This document shows, one piece after another, positions 41,522 to 53,452 of a DNA stretch of 64,000 nucleotides. The stretch covers positions 143,076,682 to 143,140,681 of the forward strand of contig CM054062.1 of assembly GCA_028641055.1 (NCBI GenBank). The letters are read 5' to 3'. Below the pieces are notes generated by a model, which saw nothing but the letters and a program-made list of their open reading frames with translations, was not told the origin of the DNA and did no database searches. The position numbers and the translations under genes were made by a program. Source of the DNA: Alopecurus myosuroides (taxonomy: Eukaryota > Streptophyta > Magnoliopsida > Poales > Poaceae). Position 1 is the stretch's first letter. The number at the start of each line of letters is the position of its first letter.

Positions 41522-42515
41522 TGATGATGCAGTGCAAAGGCTATGCAAGCCCATCTACAACATCAAATGGATCCATGACGAGAGCACGCGCAAAGGCTAT
41601 GCAAGAAAAGGTGACTTCGCTTTTATCTCTCTACGAATTCGATATCATGGTGAATAGTGCTCTGACTCATGGAAATACCCTATATGTGCTCAGATATGAT
41701 CCCATTGGAGGCCCAAGACGGCGCCCAAGAAGTTCGAGAAGATGGCCACGAAGAAGAAGAAGAAAGAGAAAAGGGAAAATCTCCAGGAAACCGGCATGCG
41801 AGCCCGGCCTAGGCCAGCTTACCTGCACGCCTCAAGCCGGCCGGCTCGGCCACCAGCCCGACCTAGGCTGGCTTCTCTGCGCCTCAGGCCGGCCAACCCA
41901 GCCTCTAGCCTGGCCTAGGCCGGTTTCTCTGCGCGCCTCCAGGCCGGCAGCTTCGGCCACCAGCCCGGCCATGCCGGCCTCCCTGCGTGGAGAAGGGAGA
42001 ATATGCCCTTGTAAAGCTCACCTACCCTACTTTTACCCCTAGACTATAAAAAGAACCACCTCCCTTCAGATCTAGATTGGAAATGATTTGAGACTTGAGC
42101 TTTGCTCCTTATGTTCCTTTTTATAGGCTACTTCTAGTGTATATCTAGAACCATATCAGGGCTACTCCAATCATCCGTGTGATTTGGACCGTATCAAGAG
42201 TTTACTTGTTTTCCCTTGGAATTCAACTAGCAAGCTTCCAATTGTTCTCAACTAACTCTCGAAATTCCATCGGCTCCGCAGACCTGCCGTGCAGGTGAAG
42301 TGATTTCAATTAGAGTAAGTTCGACTTGATCCGAGAGATCCGTAGGCTACCCTCGGAATTTGTTGATGGGTTTTTTGATCGGTAGGGTTTGCTATTTATC
42401 AGTTACCCCTTGTTACTCTCAAATTCCCCTCGTGTTCTTCGTTTTCCCCTCGTATTTTTCGTGTTCTTGGTCAATTCGTGAGGTCGGGTGACTCATTGTG
42501 GTACACACCATATCA
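41522..42515 (+). repeat. 5' LTR of element 4
   Basis: Starts TGATGATGCAG (true start at 41522 or 41525) and ends CACCATATCA. It encodes an LTR-borne integrase tail (MTRARAKAMQEKVTSLLSLY), carries many GGCC/CCGG-type palindromes at 41800-41990, and has a TATA-like ACTATAAAAAG near 42043-42052. Confidence 0.8.
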
Positions 42516-42517
42516 TC

Positions 42518-42526
42518 TGGTATCAG
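42518..42526 (+). other. Decayed primer-binding site (element 4)
   Basis: TGGTATCAG matches the first nine bases of the initiator-Met PBS, then diverges (CAG instead of AGC). Confidence 0.7.
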
Positions 42527-43639
42527 CAGTCTTGTTGCCACAAATTTGACCTCCCCAAAACCCCCTCTTCCACCAAAATATTCTCGCCCATACCTGATTT
42601 CGAAAATTTACACCAAAAGTAGCCTCAAAAGGGAATTCGGCCGATCTATCGATTTGCTAAATTTTCGTAGATTTCATCCGTGGATTTGTTGGTTAAGACC
42701 ATTTCCACCCTTCTATTAAGCTACTTTTACTCAATTTGTCCACGAATTTACAAGATCTAAAAAGGAACTTTCGATTTTTTTGAGTTCTTCACGCGCAGGA
42801 AAACCGGCCTAAGACCTAGGCCGGCCTCCCAGGACATTTTTTCTGGATTTGATTTCTGGACATATTTTGAAAGTTGTTTTTCTTTGTCGTGGTTGGTCCG
42901 ATTTGAGTGATTCAAATTTCGCCCCGAAGCCCTCGACAATATATACAACACCACATCGGCAGATCAACACGACATCGACAACCAACAGCCGCAAGTCCAC
43001 AATCATGAATCAACTAGGTATAACTTGTTTCCTCTTGAACCAACCCCTCTATTTGTGTACCTTTTCCATTCGGAATACCTCTTTTATATTGTTTGACATT
43101 TCATTAATGGCACCGAGAGTGTCTGTTTGGCACTTGTGAGAGCGCATTTTCGAGTAGGCTTGACATTTTGAAAACAAAAACATCGATACCAAGTCCTATC
43201 CACTGTAGAAACGATTAGCTTCGCAACCAAATTAGAAAGAATGATCGTTTTCCTATTAGTGCAAATCTAATTGCCATTTCAAAATTTGTAATTCGAGCTA
43301 GCGTCCTCTTGGCATTGAGCATAGTTTTTGTTAGGAACTTTTCATCTGCGCTCGTCCATTGCTCACACTAACCGCATTAATCACTTGTGTGCGTGTGCTC
43401 CTTTATTTTCTCCAGTTATGAATTTGGTTCTTTCGTAACTTGTCATTCTGGTTTATTTCTACTTTAACAACAAACATTTCGTTAGATTTGGTTGATTTTT
43501 CACGACACTTTCTTAACCCATTTGAGCTCCTCATATAGTGTGTGTTGGTTGTCTTTTGGGTCTCTTTTGTTAAGTCTTACGCTCTCATTACAAACACTTC
43601 GCCTTCGGCAAGCCACTTGACCCAATACTATAAAAAAAG
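42527..43639 (+). other. Leader of element 4 between PBS and gag
   Basis: About 1.1 kb, similar in layout to 52273-53452 of element 3 (for example GGTATAACTTG followed by a CTTGAACCAACCC-type string). No protein recognised. Confidence 0.55.
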
Positions 43640-45802
43640 TTAAGAGTTGGTACGTGCTAGCCACATTTGATAGCTCACTTGCTTTTATGATGTGAACCCC
43701 TTCTACATCGACAACCGCCACAACTTTCTCACACATCATGAGCATGTGCAATTCCGCTAAGTTATGGGTGATGGCTTGCAACGCTATGAACGCCACTGAC
43801 AAGAGAAAGATCCAATAATCAATTGGCGAGAATCAAAATCAACTTAGAAAATCTTGCGAACTGCCATCGACCATCTTCATCTTCACATCGCACAAGGAGT
43901 TCATCAAGGTCAAGTAGACCACGTAATCAACCTCATGCTCCCATGAAGCTCGTCGCCATGATCGTCATCATCACATGAAAGATGGTGGACTTCAACACCA
44001 AGAGCATGAAACCCCACCATCTCCAAAACTACATCGCCGCAATTGGGTTGAGGATAGCTCATCTCCTTCACTACCTCTTGACATCGACAAGGACGTGAGA
44101 AATAACCTCAACCTCCTCCTAGAAGACATGATCTTCGACACCATCATCCACCACCCCAACCAAACTACGACGATGGCTTTGGTAAACATGCCTACATGGA
44201 AGGTGCTCGGCCACATAGGAGATCTCCAAGGCACCAACATCGACACCATCCACAAAAAGATCATGAAGCTCAACAAAATGCGCGTATCCACCATAATGGC
44301 CGCAATGATCAAGAACGTCCACAACAAGACAATGAGGCTGAAGAAAATGCGTGTCGACATCATAATGACCGCTATGAGCAAGAGACTTCTCAACATCATC
44401 ATCATCATAAAGAAGATAATGAGCGTCATCAAGATCGACTACACCACCAACGACCCAATCCCAATGATAATCGGTGCAATCCTCCTCATGCTCGTCAAGG
44501 TCGTCGAGAACATGTTCGACATGAAGCTCAACATGATCTTCCACATCCCGTCTATGATGAATACCCCAATGAGCGCAATCACCAACCTCGACAAAATTAA
44601 GATGACAATATGAGCGCCATTCGATTCCATGTCCCTAAATTCCTTAATGAAAATGATCCAAAAGCTTTCCTCTCATGGGCTCTCAAAGTTGACAAGATCT
44701 TCCGCATCCACAACTATAGTGATGAGAAAATGGTTGTGGTGGCTTCTCTTGAATTTAATGGATACACCCTCATGTGGTGGGATCAAGTACAAGTTTCGAG
44801 GATAGATAACCAAGATGCCTCCAATCAACACTTGGAATCAAATGCGATAATTCATGCCTCCCCACTACAAGCGAGACCTCTTCAAAATGCTACATGAGCT
44901 TAAGAAAGGAATGAGAACGGTTGATGAATAATTTAAGGAAATAGAGACCTCTATGATATGAGAACATGTGATTGAGTCACAAGAGCAAACAATAGCCCGT
45001 TTGCTCAATGGCCTAAATCACTCAATAAACAGAATTGTGGAGTTTCAACCATATGACAACCTTGTTGGCCTTGTACATCAAGCCCTCAAGGTCAAGCGTC
45101 AACTCTTTGAGGATCTCAAGTACTCAAAGCAAAAGTCCTATTTCGTCTCTAAGTCTTTAACCTCGACATCTCCAATGGCTCAAGAATCTATACCAAGTGC
45201 CTTCAAAGGCAATCCAAGAGCTCCAAATGCAACAACCAAGTATTCTCAACAATTCAAGAAACAACCTCCTACAACCACCAACACAAGTGCTACTCAAGTA
45301 AAGTCAAGCTCAATTACTTGCTTCAAATATGGTGGTAGTGGACACAAGTCTTTCGAATGCTCCACCAACAAGATAATGATTGTCAACTAAGATGGTGAAC
45401 ATGACTCAATGAGCAAAAAAGAATAATATGCTTTACATAAAATTGTTGTCAACCCCTTGGATGAAAAAAAATGATGAAGAAAGCGTCTATTGTGATGTGG
45501 ATAAAACCTCATCCTTGGTGGTTACAAGAGTGCTAACAACATCTCCGCAAAAAGAGCAAGATCAAAGATGCAATCTCTTTCAAACAAGAGCCGAAATAAA
45601 TGGCAAGTCCATCAAGGTTATCATCGATGGTGTAAGTTGTCATAACCTTGATAGTAAAGAACTTTGTGACAAGATTCAGTTGCAATACAAGAAACACCCT
45701 CACGCTTATCATGTGCAATGGCTAAGTGACTCCAGCATCTTCAAGATCAAACAAATGGTTAATGTCTCATTCAAAATTGGCCCATACGAAGACACCATCG
45801 AG
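43640..45802 (+). pseudogene. Decayed gag-protease of element 4
   Basis: Pieces in different frames: gag N-terminus (GDGLQRYERH, about 43770), a His/Asn/Arg-rich region (44200-44600), then capsid-like sequence from ATG 44610 (RFHVPKFLNENDPKAFLSWA), continued after stops from 44968 (ESQEQTIARLLNGLN). The zinc knuckle [14 protein letters not shown] near 45320 has Tyr in place of the second Cys. Protease remnants follow (VIIDGVSCHNLDSKEL; the second Gly of the active site is Val). Coding breaks off at GPYEDTIE near 45800 and fuses to LTR sequence. Several stops rule out function. Confidence 0.82.
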
Positions 45803-46549
45803 TCCGGCCTGTTCGGCCACCAGCCTGGCCTCCAGGCCGGCCTGGGCCGACTTACCTGTACGGCTCAGGCCGGCCGGCTCGGCCACCAGCCCAGCCCGAC
45901 TAACCCAGCCTCCAGCTCAGCCTAGGCCGGTTTCTCTGTGCACCTCGAGGCCGACAGCTTCGGCCACCAGCCAGGCTAGGCCGGCCTCCCTACACGGAGA
46001 AGGGGTAATATGCCCTTGTAAATCTCACCCACCCCACTTTTAACCCCTAGACTATAAATAGAACCCCACTCCCTTCAGATCTGGGTTAGAGATGATTTGA
46101 GACTTGAGCTTTGCTCCTTATGTTCCTCTTTAGAGGCTACTTCTAGTGTGTATCTAGAAACATACCATGGCTACTCCAATCATCCGTGTGATTTGGACCA
46201 TATCAAGAGTTTTCTTGAGTTGGTTAGTATTTTCCCTTGGAATTCAACTCGCAACCTCCCAATCTTTTACAACTAACTCTTGAGATTCTATTGGCTCAGC
46301 GGACCAGCCGCGAAGGTAAAGTGGTTTCAATAAGAGTAAGTTCGACTTGATTCGAGAGATCCGTAGGCTACCTTCAGGGTTTGTTGACGGGTTCTTTGAT
46401 CGGTAGGGTTTCCTATTTATCGGTTACCCCTTGTCACCCGCGATTCCCCCTCGTGTTCTTACTCGTGTTTTTCGTTCTTCCCCTCGCGTTCTTCATATTC
46501 TTGGCCAATTCGTGAGATTGGGCCACTCCCCGCGGTACACACCATATCA
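45803..46549 (+). repeat. Partial 3' LTR of element 4
   Basis: Corresponds to the part of the 5' LTR from the GC-rich palindrome cluster onward, ending CACCATATCA. The first about 280 bp of the LTR, with the integrase tail, are missing. Confidence 0.82.
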
Positions 46550-47535
46550 AGTTATATATAAGATCATGGACTGTCTATATCTAAAAAATGTTTGTGTCAT
46601 GGACTTTCTAGGTATAAAGCAGTTCCTAATTAACAACTTACACAAGCTAGACACTACCACTGAAAATGAGTGCTTGCACTGGGCATGATGGCAACTTACA
46701 GAAGGTAGACACCACCACTGAACATGATTGCTTGCATTAGGCATGATGGCATTAACTACCATCGGTGTAAGCATTAGGGATTAGGCAAGCATGTGAATAA
46801 CCTGCTACAAACTGAACCAGACTAGAACTCAGCGAGAACAGTCAAGATCATCCTACAGCATATTCTATAAAAGAATCTAAGAGGGTGTAGGAGCTGACAG
46901 AGAATGAAAGGAAATACAAGATCACAATGCTTGTCCGGCAACCCATTTTGTTTGAATCGTTTAGGATCTTTCTTGTCCTTCCTGGATGCGCGCTAACTGG
47001 AAGTTAGTTCTATATGATGCCAGTTACATAATTAAAAAATAGTGACCTTGTAATCACAGACAAAATGCCTGATACCTTACAAGATAAGTAAGAAGAAAGC
47101 ATGTAGATGAAAGCTTCAGGACATGCTCCAAGAAAGCATGTAGAGCTGTAGTTTTTACTCACGTTCTTCACGGATGAGAATTATAGGCCAACATATTCAC
47201 CCTTTTACTTATGCAAATTAAGTGTACATTTTAGAACTGTACTGATTTAAATATCCCCGCTTCAATGTGCCAACATGGTAATGAAAAATGCTAATATAAG
47301 ATGGATTCCAAGGATAACAATTAGTTCAGACAGGATCAATAAACAATATAGAAAGACAAGGTTGATTGTGGTGGAGTTAATGTTGTTAATTCTATCATAA
47401 AAACATACTCTGACCTAGTATTGCTGTAAGAGGCACATGATGAAAATGAACGTGGATTACAATTAAACATCCCAATTAGCTGATCTAGGCAGTTAGCACC
47501 TCAGCCCTCAGGTGAAAGACTAAATCTTAAACCAT
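46550..47535. other. No supported gene; contains a 58 bp tandem duplication
   Basis: Units at 46634-46691 and 46692-46749 share CAACTTACA, TAGACAC.ACCACTGAA and GGGCATGATGG-type strings. The rest is AT-rich and non-coding. Confidence 0.55.
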
Positions 47536-48201
47536 CTAAACACGGGGGTGGGCAACGGCACCTCGAGTGTCATCCTCTTCAGGATTTGTAGCGGCAACAA
47601 CAACTGTCTGGTTCAATGGCATGCCCTCCATGGGGACACACGGCCGCTCCTGTCGCCAGATCGACGCCTCCAGGTCGACGCTGAAGATCCCAACAGAGGC
47701 AGCTGGCGAAGGGAGGTTGGGGACGCGCGTATCTTGAGCGGAGATGCGGTCCGACGGCCAGCGGCGGCGTGGAGGAGGCAGCAAGAGAGCGGTGCTGGTC
47801 GGCCGGGTACTTTGTTGCGGGAGAGGCAGAAGGAGGCGGCGCCCCGCTTGTAGGTTGACGTACATTTCATACACCGGCTTGGCCCCAGCGTCGTCCGCCA
47901 GGGCGACTCGGGTGGCGACTAGGGTTCCACGCACCGACGGCCCTCCCTGCCCCTTCCCTCGTCGCCACCCGAGGAGGCCGCTAGGCAAGCTTGCGCGGTC
48001 GCCTGTGACGGTGGCGGTGAGGATCTCGCTGTTCCGTGCTCTCTCGCGGTGGGCTGCGGTCTCCGGGGTGGCGGCCCTGGCTGGTGAGGCGCCGACGTCT
48101 TGGCGACATGCGTCGGGTCGCAGGCGCTGATGCCTGACGTGCTTGGTCGTGGGGGGCGACGAGGCGCCGGCGGGCGGAGGTAGTGGCGCCTGCTCCATCA
48201 C
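47536..48201 (-). CDS. 221-residue hypothetical protein
   Basis: Minus-strand frame from ATG 48201 to TAA/stop at 47536. The product is Ala/Pro/Arg-rich; residues about 100-130 (GTLVATRVALADDAG, YEMYVNLQAG) look the most protein-like. GC-rich DNA keeps other frames open too, so length is weak evidence. I do not recognise a family. It may be one exon of a minus-strand gene or a captured piece. Confidence 0.3.
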   Translation of the reverse strand: MMEQAPLPPPAGASSPPTTKHVRHQRLRPDACRQDVGASPARAATPETAAHRERARNSEILTATVTGDRASLPSGLLGWRRGKGQGGPSVRGTLVATRVALADDAGAKPVYEMYVNLQAGRRLLLPLPQQSTRPTSTALLLPPPRRRWPSDRISAQDTRVPNLPSPAASVGIFSVDLEASIWRQERPCVPMEGMPLNQTVVVAATNPEEDDTRGAVAHPRV

Positions 48202-49306
48202 TTCTCCGGCTCCAGATCTGACGGGTACGTATGCTCCCCCCTACGTTTTAGCTCTCTCCTCCCGTCCTTGGTGAAGCATGGTGGCCCTGGTCGCTGTTGC
48301 TCGAGTGGACAGGGTGATGGTCGTCTAGGTGAGGGGCCGGGGGAAACCTCTGGCCGGCCGGTCCAGCCACAATGACGGCGACGCCCAAGGGCGCCGCTTT
48401 CCTCCTTGGGGGCGCAGCTGTAGCCCCTCCCTCCCACCCCCTCCTTGGACGACGGCGGCGCTGCGCGCGTTGTGCTCTCCTTGGAGACGCTGTCTGGGGA
48501 GGAGCTGGTCCTGGGTGAGTGGTAGCTTTGGTGAGGAGGTGTGGGGCGGCTCTGTCGTTCCGACGTCATGGGAGTGTTGAGCAGTGCGCGAGGAAGGTGC
48601 TGTGGAGGATGCTTGTTCGGCAACCTCTCTTCGTGTTTTCTGCAGGTGTCCAGGTTGACTCTTTGCTACCCCGTTGCCTCTGTTCGCCATGGGTCGGCGC
48701 CCTCGAGCCTGGGCGAGAGGGGAATGGGTTCCCCTCTTCGGCAACAGTGACACTTTTGGGTGGCGGGGTTCAAGCTCTAGTGGTCCTGTCCAACCACGAT
48801 GGTGTGGGCGCCATCTCTCGCCGTTTCTTCTTCATTGCAACATCGTCTGGCGGCTTGGATCCGACGTCGCTATCAAGCATTTGGCGGTGTTGGTCGATCG
48901 GTGGAGCTCCCGAAGATCTGCTCTCTTCTGCTCCGGTAACCTTGGTCCCCGCTTCCGCCGATGTTCTCGGGTGAACTTTCCTCGCCCCTCGACGGTACGG
49001 AGCGCCTTTCGATCATGGGCGAGGGACATGGGGTCTCTTCAGGTGGCAAGGACGGCGGTTTTGCTGGTTTAAGTGTTCAGGTTTTGAAGACGGCGCTCTC
49101 CGGCGGTGTTTCCCTCTTGGCCGTTGGTGCCTTGGTGTTCTTGTTAGCTTAGTCGGATTCTAGCTTAGGCTCCTCAAGCTTTGCTTGTGGTGGCTAGTGC
49201 TTGTTAGCTGTGTATCAGCGTGTTGTCTTTGTCGTTGTAATATGTGAACCTCGGGGCTTTGTTAAGTCAAAGTCGGGCAATAAAGTTTGCCTATAATCTA
49301 AAAAAG
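48202..49306 (+). other. GC-rich transcript-like segment ending in AATAAA and an A run
   Basis: Plus-strand GC-rich sequence changes near 49150 to a UTR-like tail with AATAAA (49279-49284) and a short A run (49300-49305). TTTTCTGCAG near 48636-48645 looks like a splice acceptor. Open frames of 100-170 residues overlap in several phases, and none is convincing. It may be a retrocopy or the 5' part of the neighbouring LINE. Confidence 0.35.
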
Positions 49307-49439
49307 GTTGTTGGCCATAATGCGCATGGTGGGTTCGCCACATAGGCCATGTAAATTAAGCGGTAATCCACTATGCCGTCAGGTGATGGTAGTATCTCAA
49401 ACTCTGAAACAACTTCATTGGCGGCTCCCCTCGAGGGTG

Positions 49440-51159
49440 ACCGCCGGGACCAATGAGTCTCTGGATCTAGAGCTATCGTGGAGTGGGCACTGACGCGATA
49501 GTTCATGAACTCCACGGTTTTGCGCGGGATTCCCCCCCCCCCCCCATTCTGTGCATTGTGGAAACTCAACTGCATAAAACACAGGTGGAGGATTTGACTC
49601 ATTAACTTGGATATGATTGTTGCTTTGCGGTTAGTAGCGAAGGACAAAGTGGAGGTTTAGCGATTTTCTGGAGAGGTGATAGTGTTTTCTCTCTGAAGAG
49701 ATTCTCTCGGTATCATATTGATGGGGAGATAAAACAAGATGACCAAGCACCGTGGAGGTTTACACTGTTTATGGAGAAGCTCAGAGGAGTGAAAGGCAAA
49801 ATACTTGGGAACTTTTGAAAGGTATTCAAAGTGAATCTGACCTCCCGTGGCTGTGTGCGGGAGATTTTAATGAGGTGCTGAGAAGAGAAGAACATAAAGG
49901 TATCGGAGGAAGGGATGAGAGGTCTATGCAAGGGTTCCGGGAAGCTATCGACGTATGTGGATTCATTGATCTAGGCTACACAGGTCCAGACTGGACTTAT
50001 GAACGACGAGTGGCCGGGGGGAGCTACACGAGAGCACGCTTGGACATGGCTATCGATTCCCTACGGCGATGGTCAGACACATGAGTGCTGTCAAATCGGA
50101 TCACTCTCCCCTATTCCTAGTCCTTGAGGATAGAGAACATGTCCAAAGGAGGTATTGGCTTCTGAAATTATTTAGATATGAGAAGATGTGGGAGGAACAT
50201 GAGGGTTTTGAACATCTTGTGAAAGAGAAGTGGGCAAATAATCAAGCTACTAATGTAGCAGAGATACATGCTAAAATATCACATTTGAGCAAGGAGATGG
50301 GAGATTGGAGTGGATCGGTTTTCGGTAATGTAGCAAAAGAAATCAAACAACTTAAAACAAAGATCCATGAGATGAGATCAAGCCCCTCTCGGGTTGGGCC
50401 CTCTTACGAAGAGATAAAAGCACAAGATCTCTTAGTGGAGTTATATCATAGGGAGGAGACTACGTGGAGACATCGGTCACATATTCAATGGCTCCGAGAA
50501 GGGGATAGTAACACAAAGTTCTTCCATCAGAAAGCCTCTCAACAGAAGAGGAAAAATAAATTACTAAACTGACACGTCAAGATGGTACGGTGTCGGAGGA
50601 CAATGATGTTATGATGGAGATGACAAAGAATTTTCATGAATTCTTATATACCTTGGAAGGGTGCACAAACGTGGAAGGAGTGTTAAATGCAGTGCCACGG
50701 CGGAAGCTATGAACATCGAACTATCAAAACAATTTACTGAAGATGAAGTGAAACGTGCCGTCTTCGAAATGTTTCCCACAAAGGCTACGGGCCCTGATGG
50801 GTTCCCGGCCCATTTTTTCAGAAGTATTGGCATGTTTGTGGGAAAGAAGATACAACCATCGTTCTTCAGATACTTCGGGGAGATGATAGCATGGAGGTAC
50901 TAAACAAAACTTTTGTGGTGTTAATTCCCAAAATTTCTAACCCTTCTCTACCGAGTCAGTTCAGGCCGATCAGTTTATGTAATGTTCTATACAAAATTGC
51001 TTCGAAGGTCGTGTCTAATAGATTGAAAGTTGTGCTCCTGGAAATTATATCGAATAGCAGTCCGCGTTTGTCCTCGGGAGATTAATAACGGATAATATTA
51101 TTTCAGCATACGAGAGAGTTTGCATTTCATGAAGACTAATAAGGCAAAGAGGAACAGGG
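49440..51159 (+). pseudogene. LINE 2, upstream half: endonuclease and start of reverse transcriptase
   Basis: The endonuclease starts near 49440. A run of 14 C (49532-49545) lies in it and is followed by a frame change. CIVETQ is a catalytic-Glu-type motif, and SGGLAIFWRG follows near 49650. From 49752 the frame is good: CAGDFNEVLRREEHKG, DLGYTGPDWTYERR, then SDHSPL near 50096, all typical of plant LINE endonucleases. The linker (WLREGDSNTKFFH, 50490) and the reverse transcriptase N-terminus follow (KATGPDGFPAHFF, 50780; FRPISLCNVLYKI, 50960). Several frameshifts and stops are present. Coding is cut at 51159 by element 3 and resumes at 59758. Confidence 0.85.
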
Positions 51160-51164
51160 GGTGT
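51160..51164. repeat. Left target-site duplication of element 3 (GGTGT)
   Basis: Precedes LTR start TGATGCAGCCC; repeated exactly at 59753-59757, inside LINE 2 reverse transcriptase coding. Confidence 0.9.
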
Positions 51165-51448
51165 TGATGCAGCCCACCCAAATCCACAAAGTGCACCGAT
51201 GAGAAGATCACGAGCAAAGGACATACATGACAAGGTGAACTCGCTCCTCTCGCTTCATACTTTCGGTGACTTGGAGGATGGTGCGCTACCTCATAGTTCA
51301 ACCCTTTGTGTGCTCAGGTTCGAACCCACCACGGAGGTCCCGGAAAGCACCCAAAACGATGCACAAGAAGCTACCAAGGAGGGAGAGAAGACGACATCGA
51401 GAAAGGAGCCACGACGGAGAAGATAGGGGGAAAACAGCCCCCCCGGCC

Positions 51449-51690
51449 TCAAGACCCGGCCAGGCCGGCCCCCAGGCAGAGGAGCCCGACCTCCACCCTG
51501 GCCCCAGGCCGGCCTCCCTCCTCCTCAGGCCGGGCACCCGCCCGAAGGCCCCGACCTCCACCCCGGCCCCAGGCCGGCACCCCCTTCTCCACCTCGGCCC
51601 CGGGCCGGCCGCCACGTCAGCCCCAGGCCGGCGCGCCCTGGGGCGACCCCTGCCCCCACCTCGGGCGGCCTCCCAGGCCGGCGCATCCTA
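51449..51690. repeat. GGCC/CCGG palindrome cluster upstream of the LTR TATA box
   Basis: Within about 240 bp, strings such as CAGGCCGGC and GGCCCCAGGCCGG recur more than eight times, each containing the self-complementary GGCCGGC or CCGG core. The same cluster is in the 3' LTR (58925-59205) and, diverged, in element 4. Confidence 0.8.
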
Positions 51691-51746
51691 AAATGCACGC
51701 AAATGCCCGGATTTCTCCCTCGTTTTCACCTACTTAGACCCCCGGC

Positions 51747-51753
51747 TATATAA
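51747..51753 (+). promoter_or_regulatory. LTR promoter TATA box (element 3)
   Basis: TATATAA in CCCGGCTATATAAGGACTTC, conserved at 59259-59265 in the 3' LTR. Confidence 0.75.
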
Positions 51754-52259
51754 GGACTTCCCCGAGCTAGATCTAGGGTTTTAGAGTTGAAATGAGAACA
51801 TTGAGCTTCGCTCTCTTGTATCCCTCTTTGAGGAACTACTCCTACGGTGTGTACCTAGGAACGTATCAAGGCTGCTCCTACGACTTCGTCTAGGACCGTA
51901 TCAAGATTCACACAACTACTTGTCCTCTCCCTTTGGGTTTCAGTCAAGAGTTGTCCAATCTTCCTCTCGTAAATCCTTGAGGTTCTATTGGCGTAGTGGA
52001 TCGGCTACGGGTGGGAAACAGTTTGTATCAAGGTGAGTTCAGTTGGATCGATCGTTCCGTAGGCGACCCTCGGGGTTTAGTTGGCGGGAGGTTTTTGATC
52101 TTTTGGTTCTCGCGATTTATGCCCTTTGTGTTTCCCCGCGTTTGCCCACGATTCGTCCTCGTTTCCCCCTCTCGTGTTCTTGGTGTTCTTCGCGTTCTTC
52201 GTTCGTTCTTGTCGATTCGTGAAGATCGGGCCAATCTAGGAGTAAACCTCCATATAATC

Positions 52260-52272
52260 TGGTATCCAGAGC
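52260..52272 (+). other. Primer-binding site of element 3, one-base insertion
   Basis: TGGTATCCAGAGC matches the initiator-Met PBS TGGTATCAGAGC apart from one extra C. Confidence 0.8.
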
Positions 52273-53452
52273 TAGATTGAAACGAATGCGACACCCACTC
52301 CCCACCTTTTCCACCATTTTCTTCTACCACCATAAATTTCGAAAATCTCACCAAAAATAGCCAAAAGGGATTTCGACCGATCTGTTGTTTTTGTTGAGTT
52401 TTCATGTATTTGATCCATGGATTTGTTGCCTAAGACCATTCCCCACCTTTCTATTCAGACACTTTTCCCCAATTTGTCCAAAAAAAATCTTGATTTTGAA
52501 GGAATTTCGAATTTGAGCAAATATCAGAGAAAATCTCTGCTCTTCGATTTCTGGACAGATTTTGAAACTTGTTTTTCTTTGTCGTTTTTTATCCGAATTG
52601 AGTGCAACAAGTTGTCACGTGACGCCCACGACACCATCTATGCTTCCACATCAACGATCGCCACGACATCGACTTCCACCAGCCGCAAGTCCGTGAACAT
52701 CAATAAGAGAGGTATAACTTGCTTCCGCTTGACCCAACCCATCCATTGTGTACCTTACCTATTCGGACTAGTTCTTTTACACCGGTTGGCATCGCATTTG
52801 TGGCAACGAGAGTGCGAGTTTGGCGCTTGTGAGAGATTAGCTACGAGTAGGCATTGGCATTTTGGAATCCATCAAAAAGAGAAAATAAAAAAAGGGAGAA
52901 AAGAGAAAAAGAAGCAAAAGGATCGATGCCAATTGCTATCCATTGTAGGAATGTATAGCTTCGCGTCGCAAAAGAGAAAGTGTGACCGATTTCCATGGTG
53001 CGAATCTTGTTGCCTTTTCGAATTTGCGATTTGAGCTAGCGTCCTCTTTGCGTTAGTGTGACATTGAGCTTTAGTCTTCGTTAGGAACATTTCGTCTTCG
53101 CTCGTCCATTGGCCGCACTAACCCCATTTTTCCTTTGTGTGTGTGTGTTCCACCCATATTTCCATCCACTAGGTTTGGTTTTTGTACTAACTTTTCTTTT
53201 GTTCTTCTCCACGTTTGACAACAAACTTTTCTTCGGTTTTGTTGATTTTCCTCGCCACTTTCCTAACCCATTTGCCTTCCATATAAAGTGTGTGTGTGTT
53301 GTCGTTTGCGGTTTCTTTCGATCTTTTTGGATTCGCTCTTGACATACCGCCCTACACCTAGGCTCGTCCATTAGCCTCAATACAACCAAAAAAAGGTAAC
53401 GCTAGGTAAGTGAGACATCCATTCCTTCAATATCACCCTTGTGTGTTTTTAG
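52273..53452 (+). other. Leader of element 3 between PBS and gag
   Basis: About 1.2 kb, matching the layout of the element 4 leader. A 200-residue open frame at 52417-53034 has no recognisable domain and is probably accidental. Confidence 0.6.

Larger units (their letters stand above)
41522..46549 (+). mobile_element. Gypsy element 4, CRM-like deletion derivative
   Basis: 5' LTR (41522-42515), partial initiator-Met PBS (42518-42526), long leader, decayed gag and protease (about 43640-45800), then a jump into a partial 3' LTR (45803-46549). Reverse transcriptase, RNase H and integrase are deleted. The gag and protease are clearly related to those of element 3. The bases next to the two outer ends do not form a matching 5 bp duplication, so later rearrangement or an inexact left end is likely. 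Confidence 0.8.
51165..52257 (+). repeat. 5' LTR of element 3 (1093 bp)
   Basis: Starts TGATGCAGCCC and ends CTCCATATAA, where the 3' LTR reads CTCCATATCA, so the terminal CA is mutated to AA. It carries the integrase-tail frame (51184-51426), a GC-rich palindrome cluster (51449-51690) and a TATA box at 51747. Confidence 0.88.

Noticed and set aside
52417..53034. 205-residue frame in the element 3 leader
   Set aside because: No domain, and the matching leader of element 4 does not keep it.
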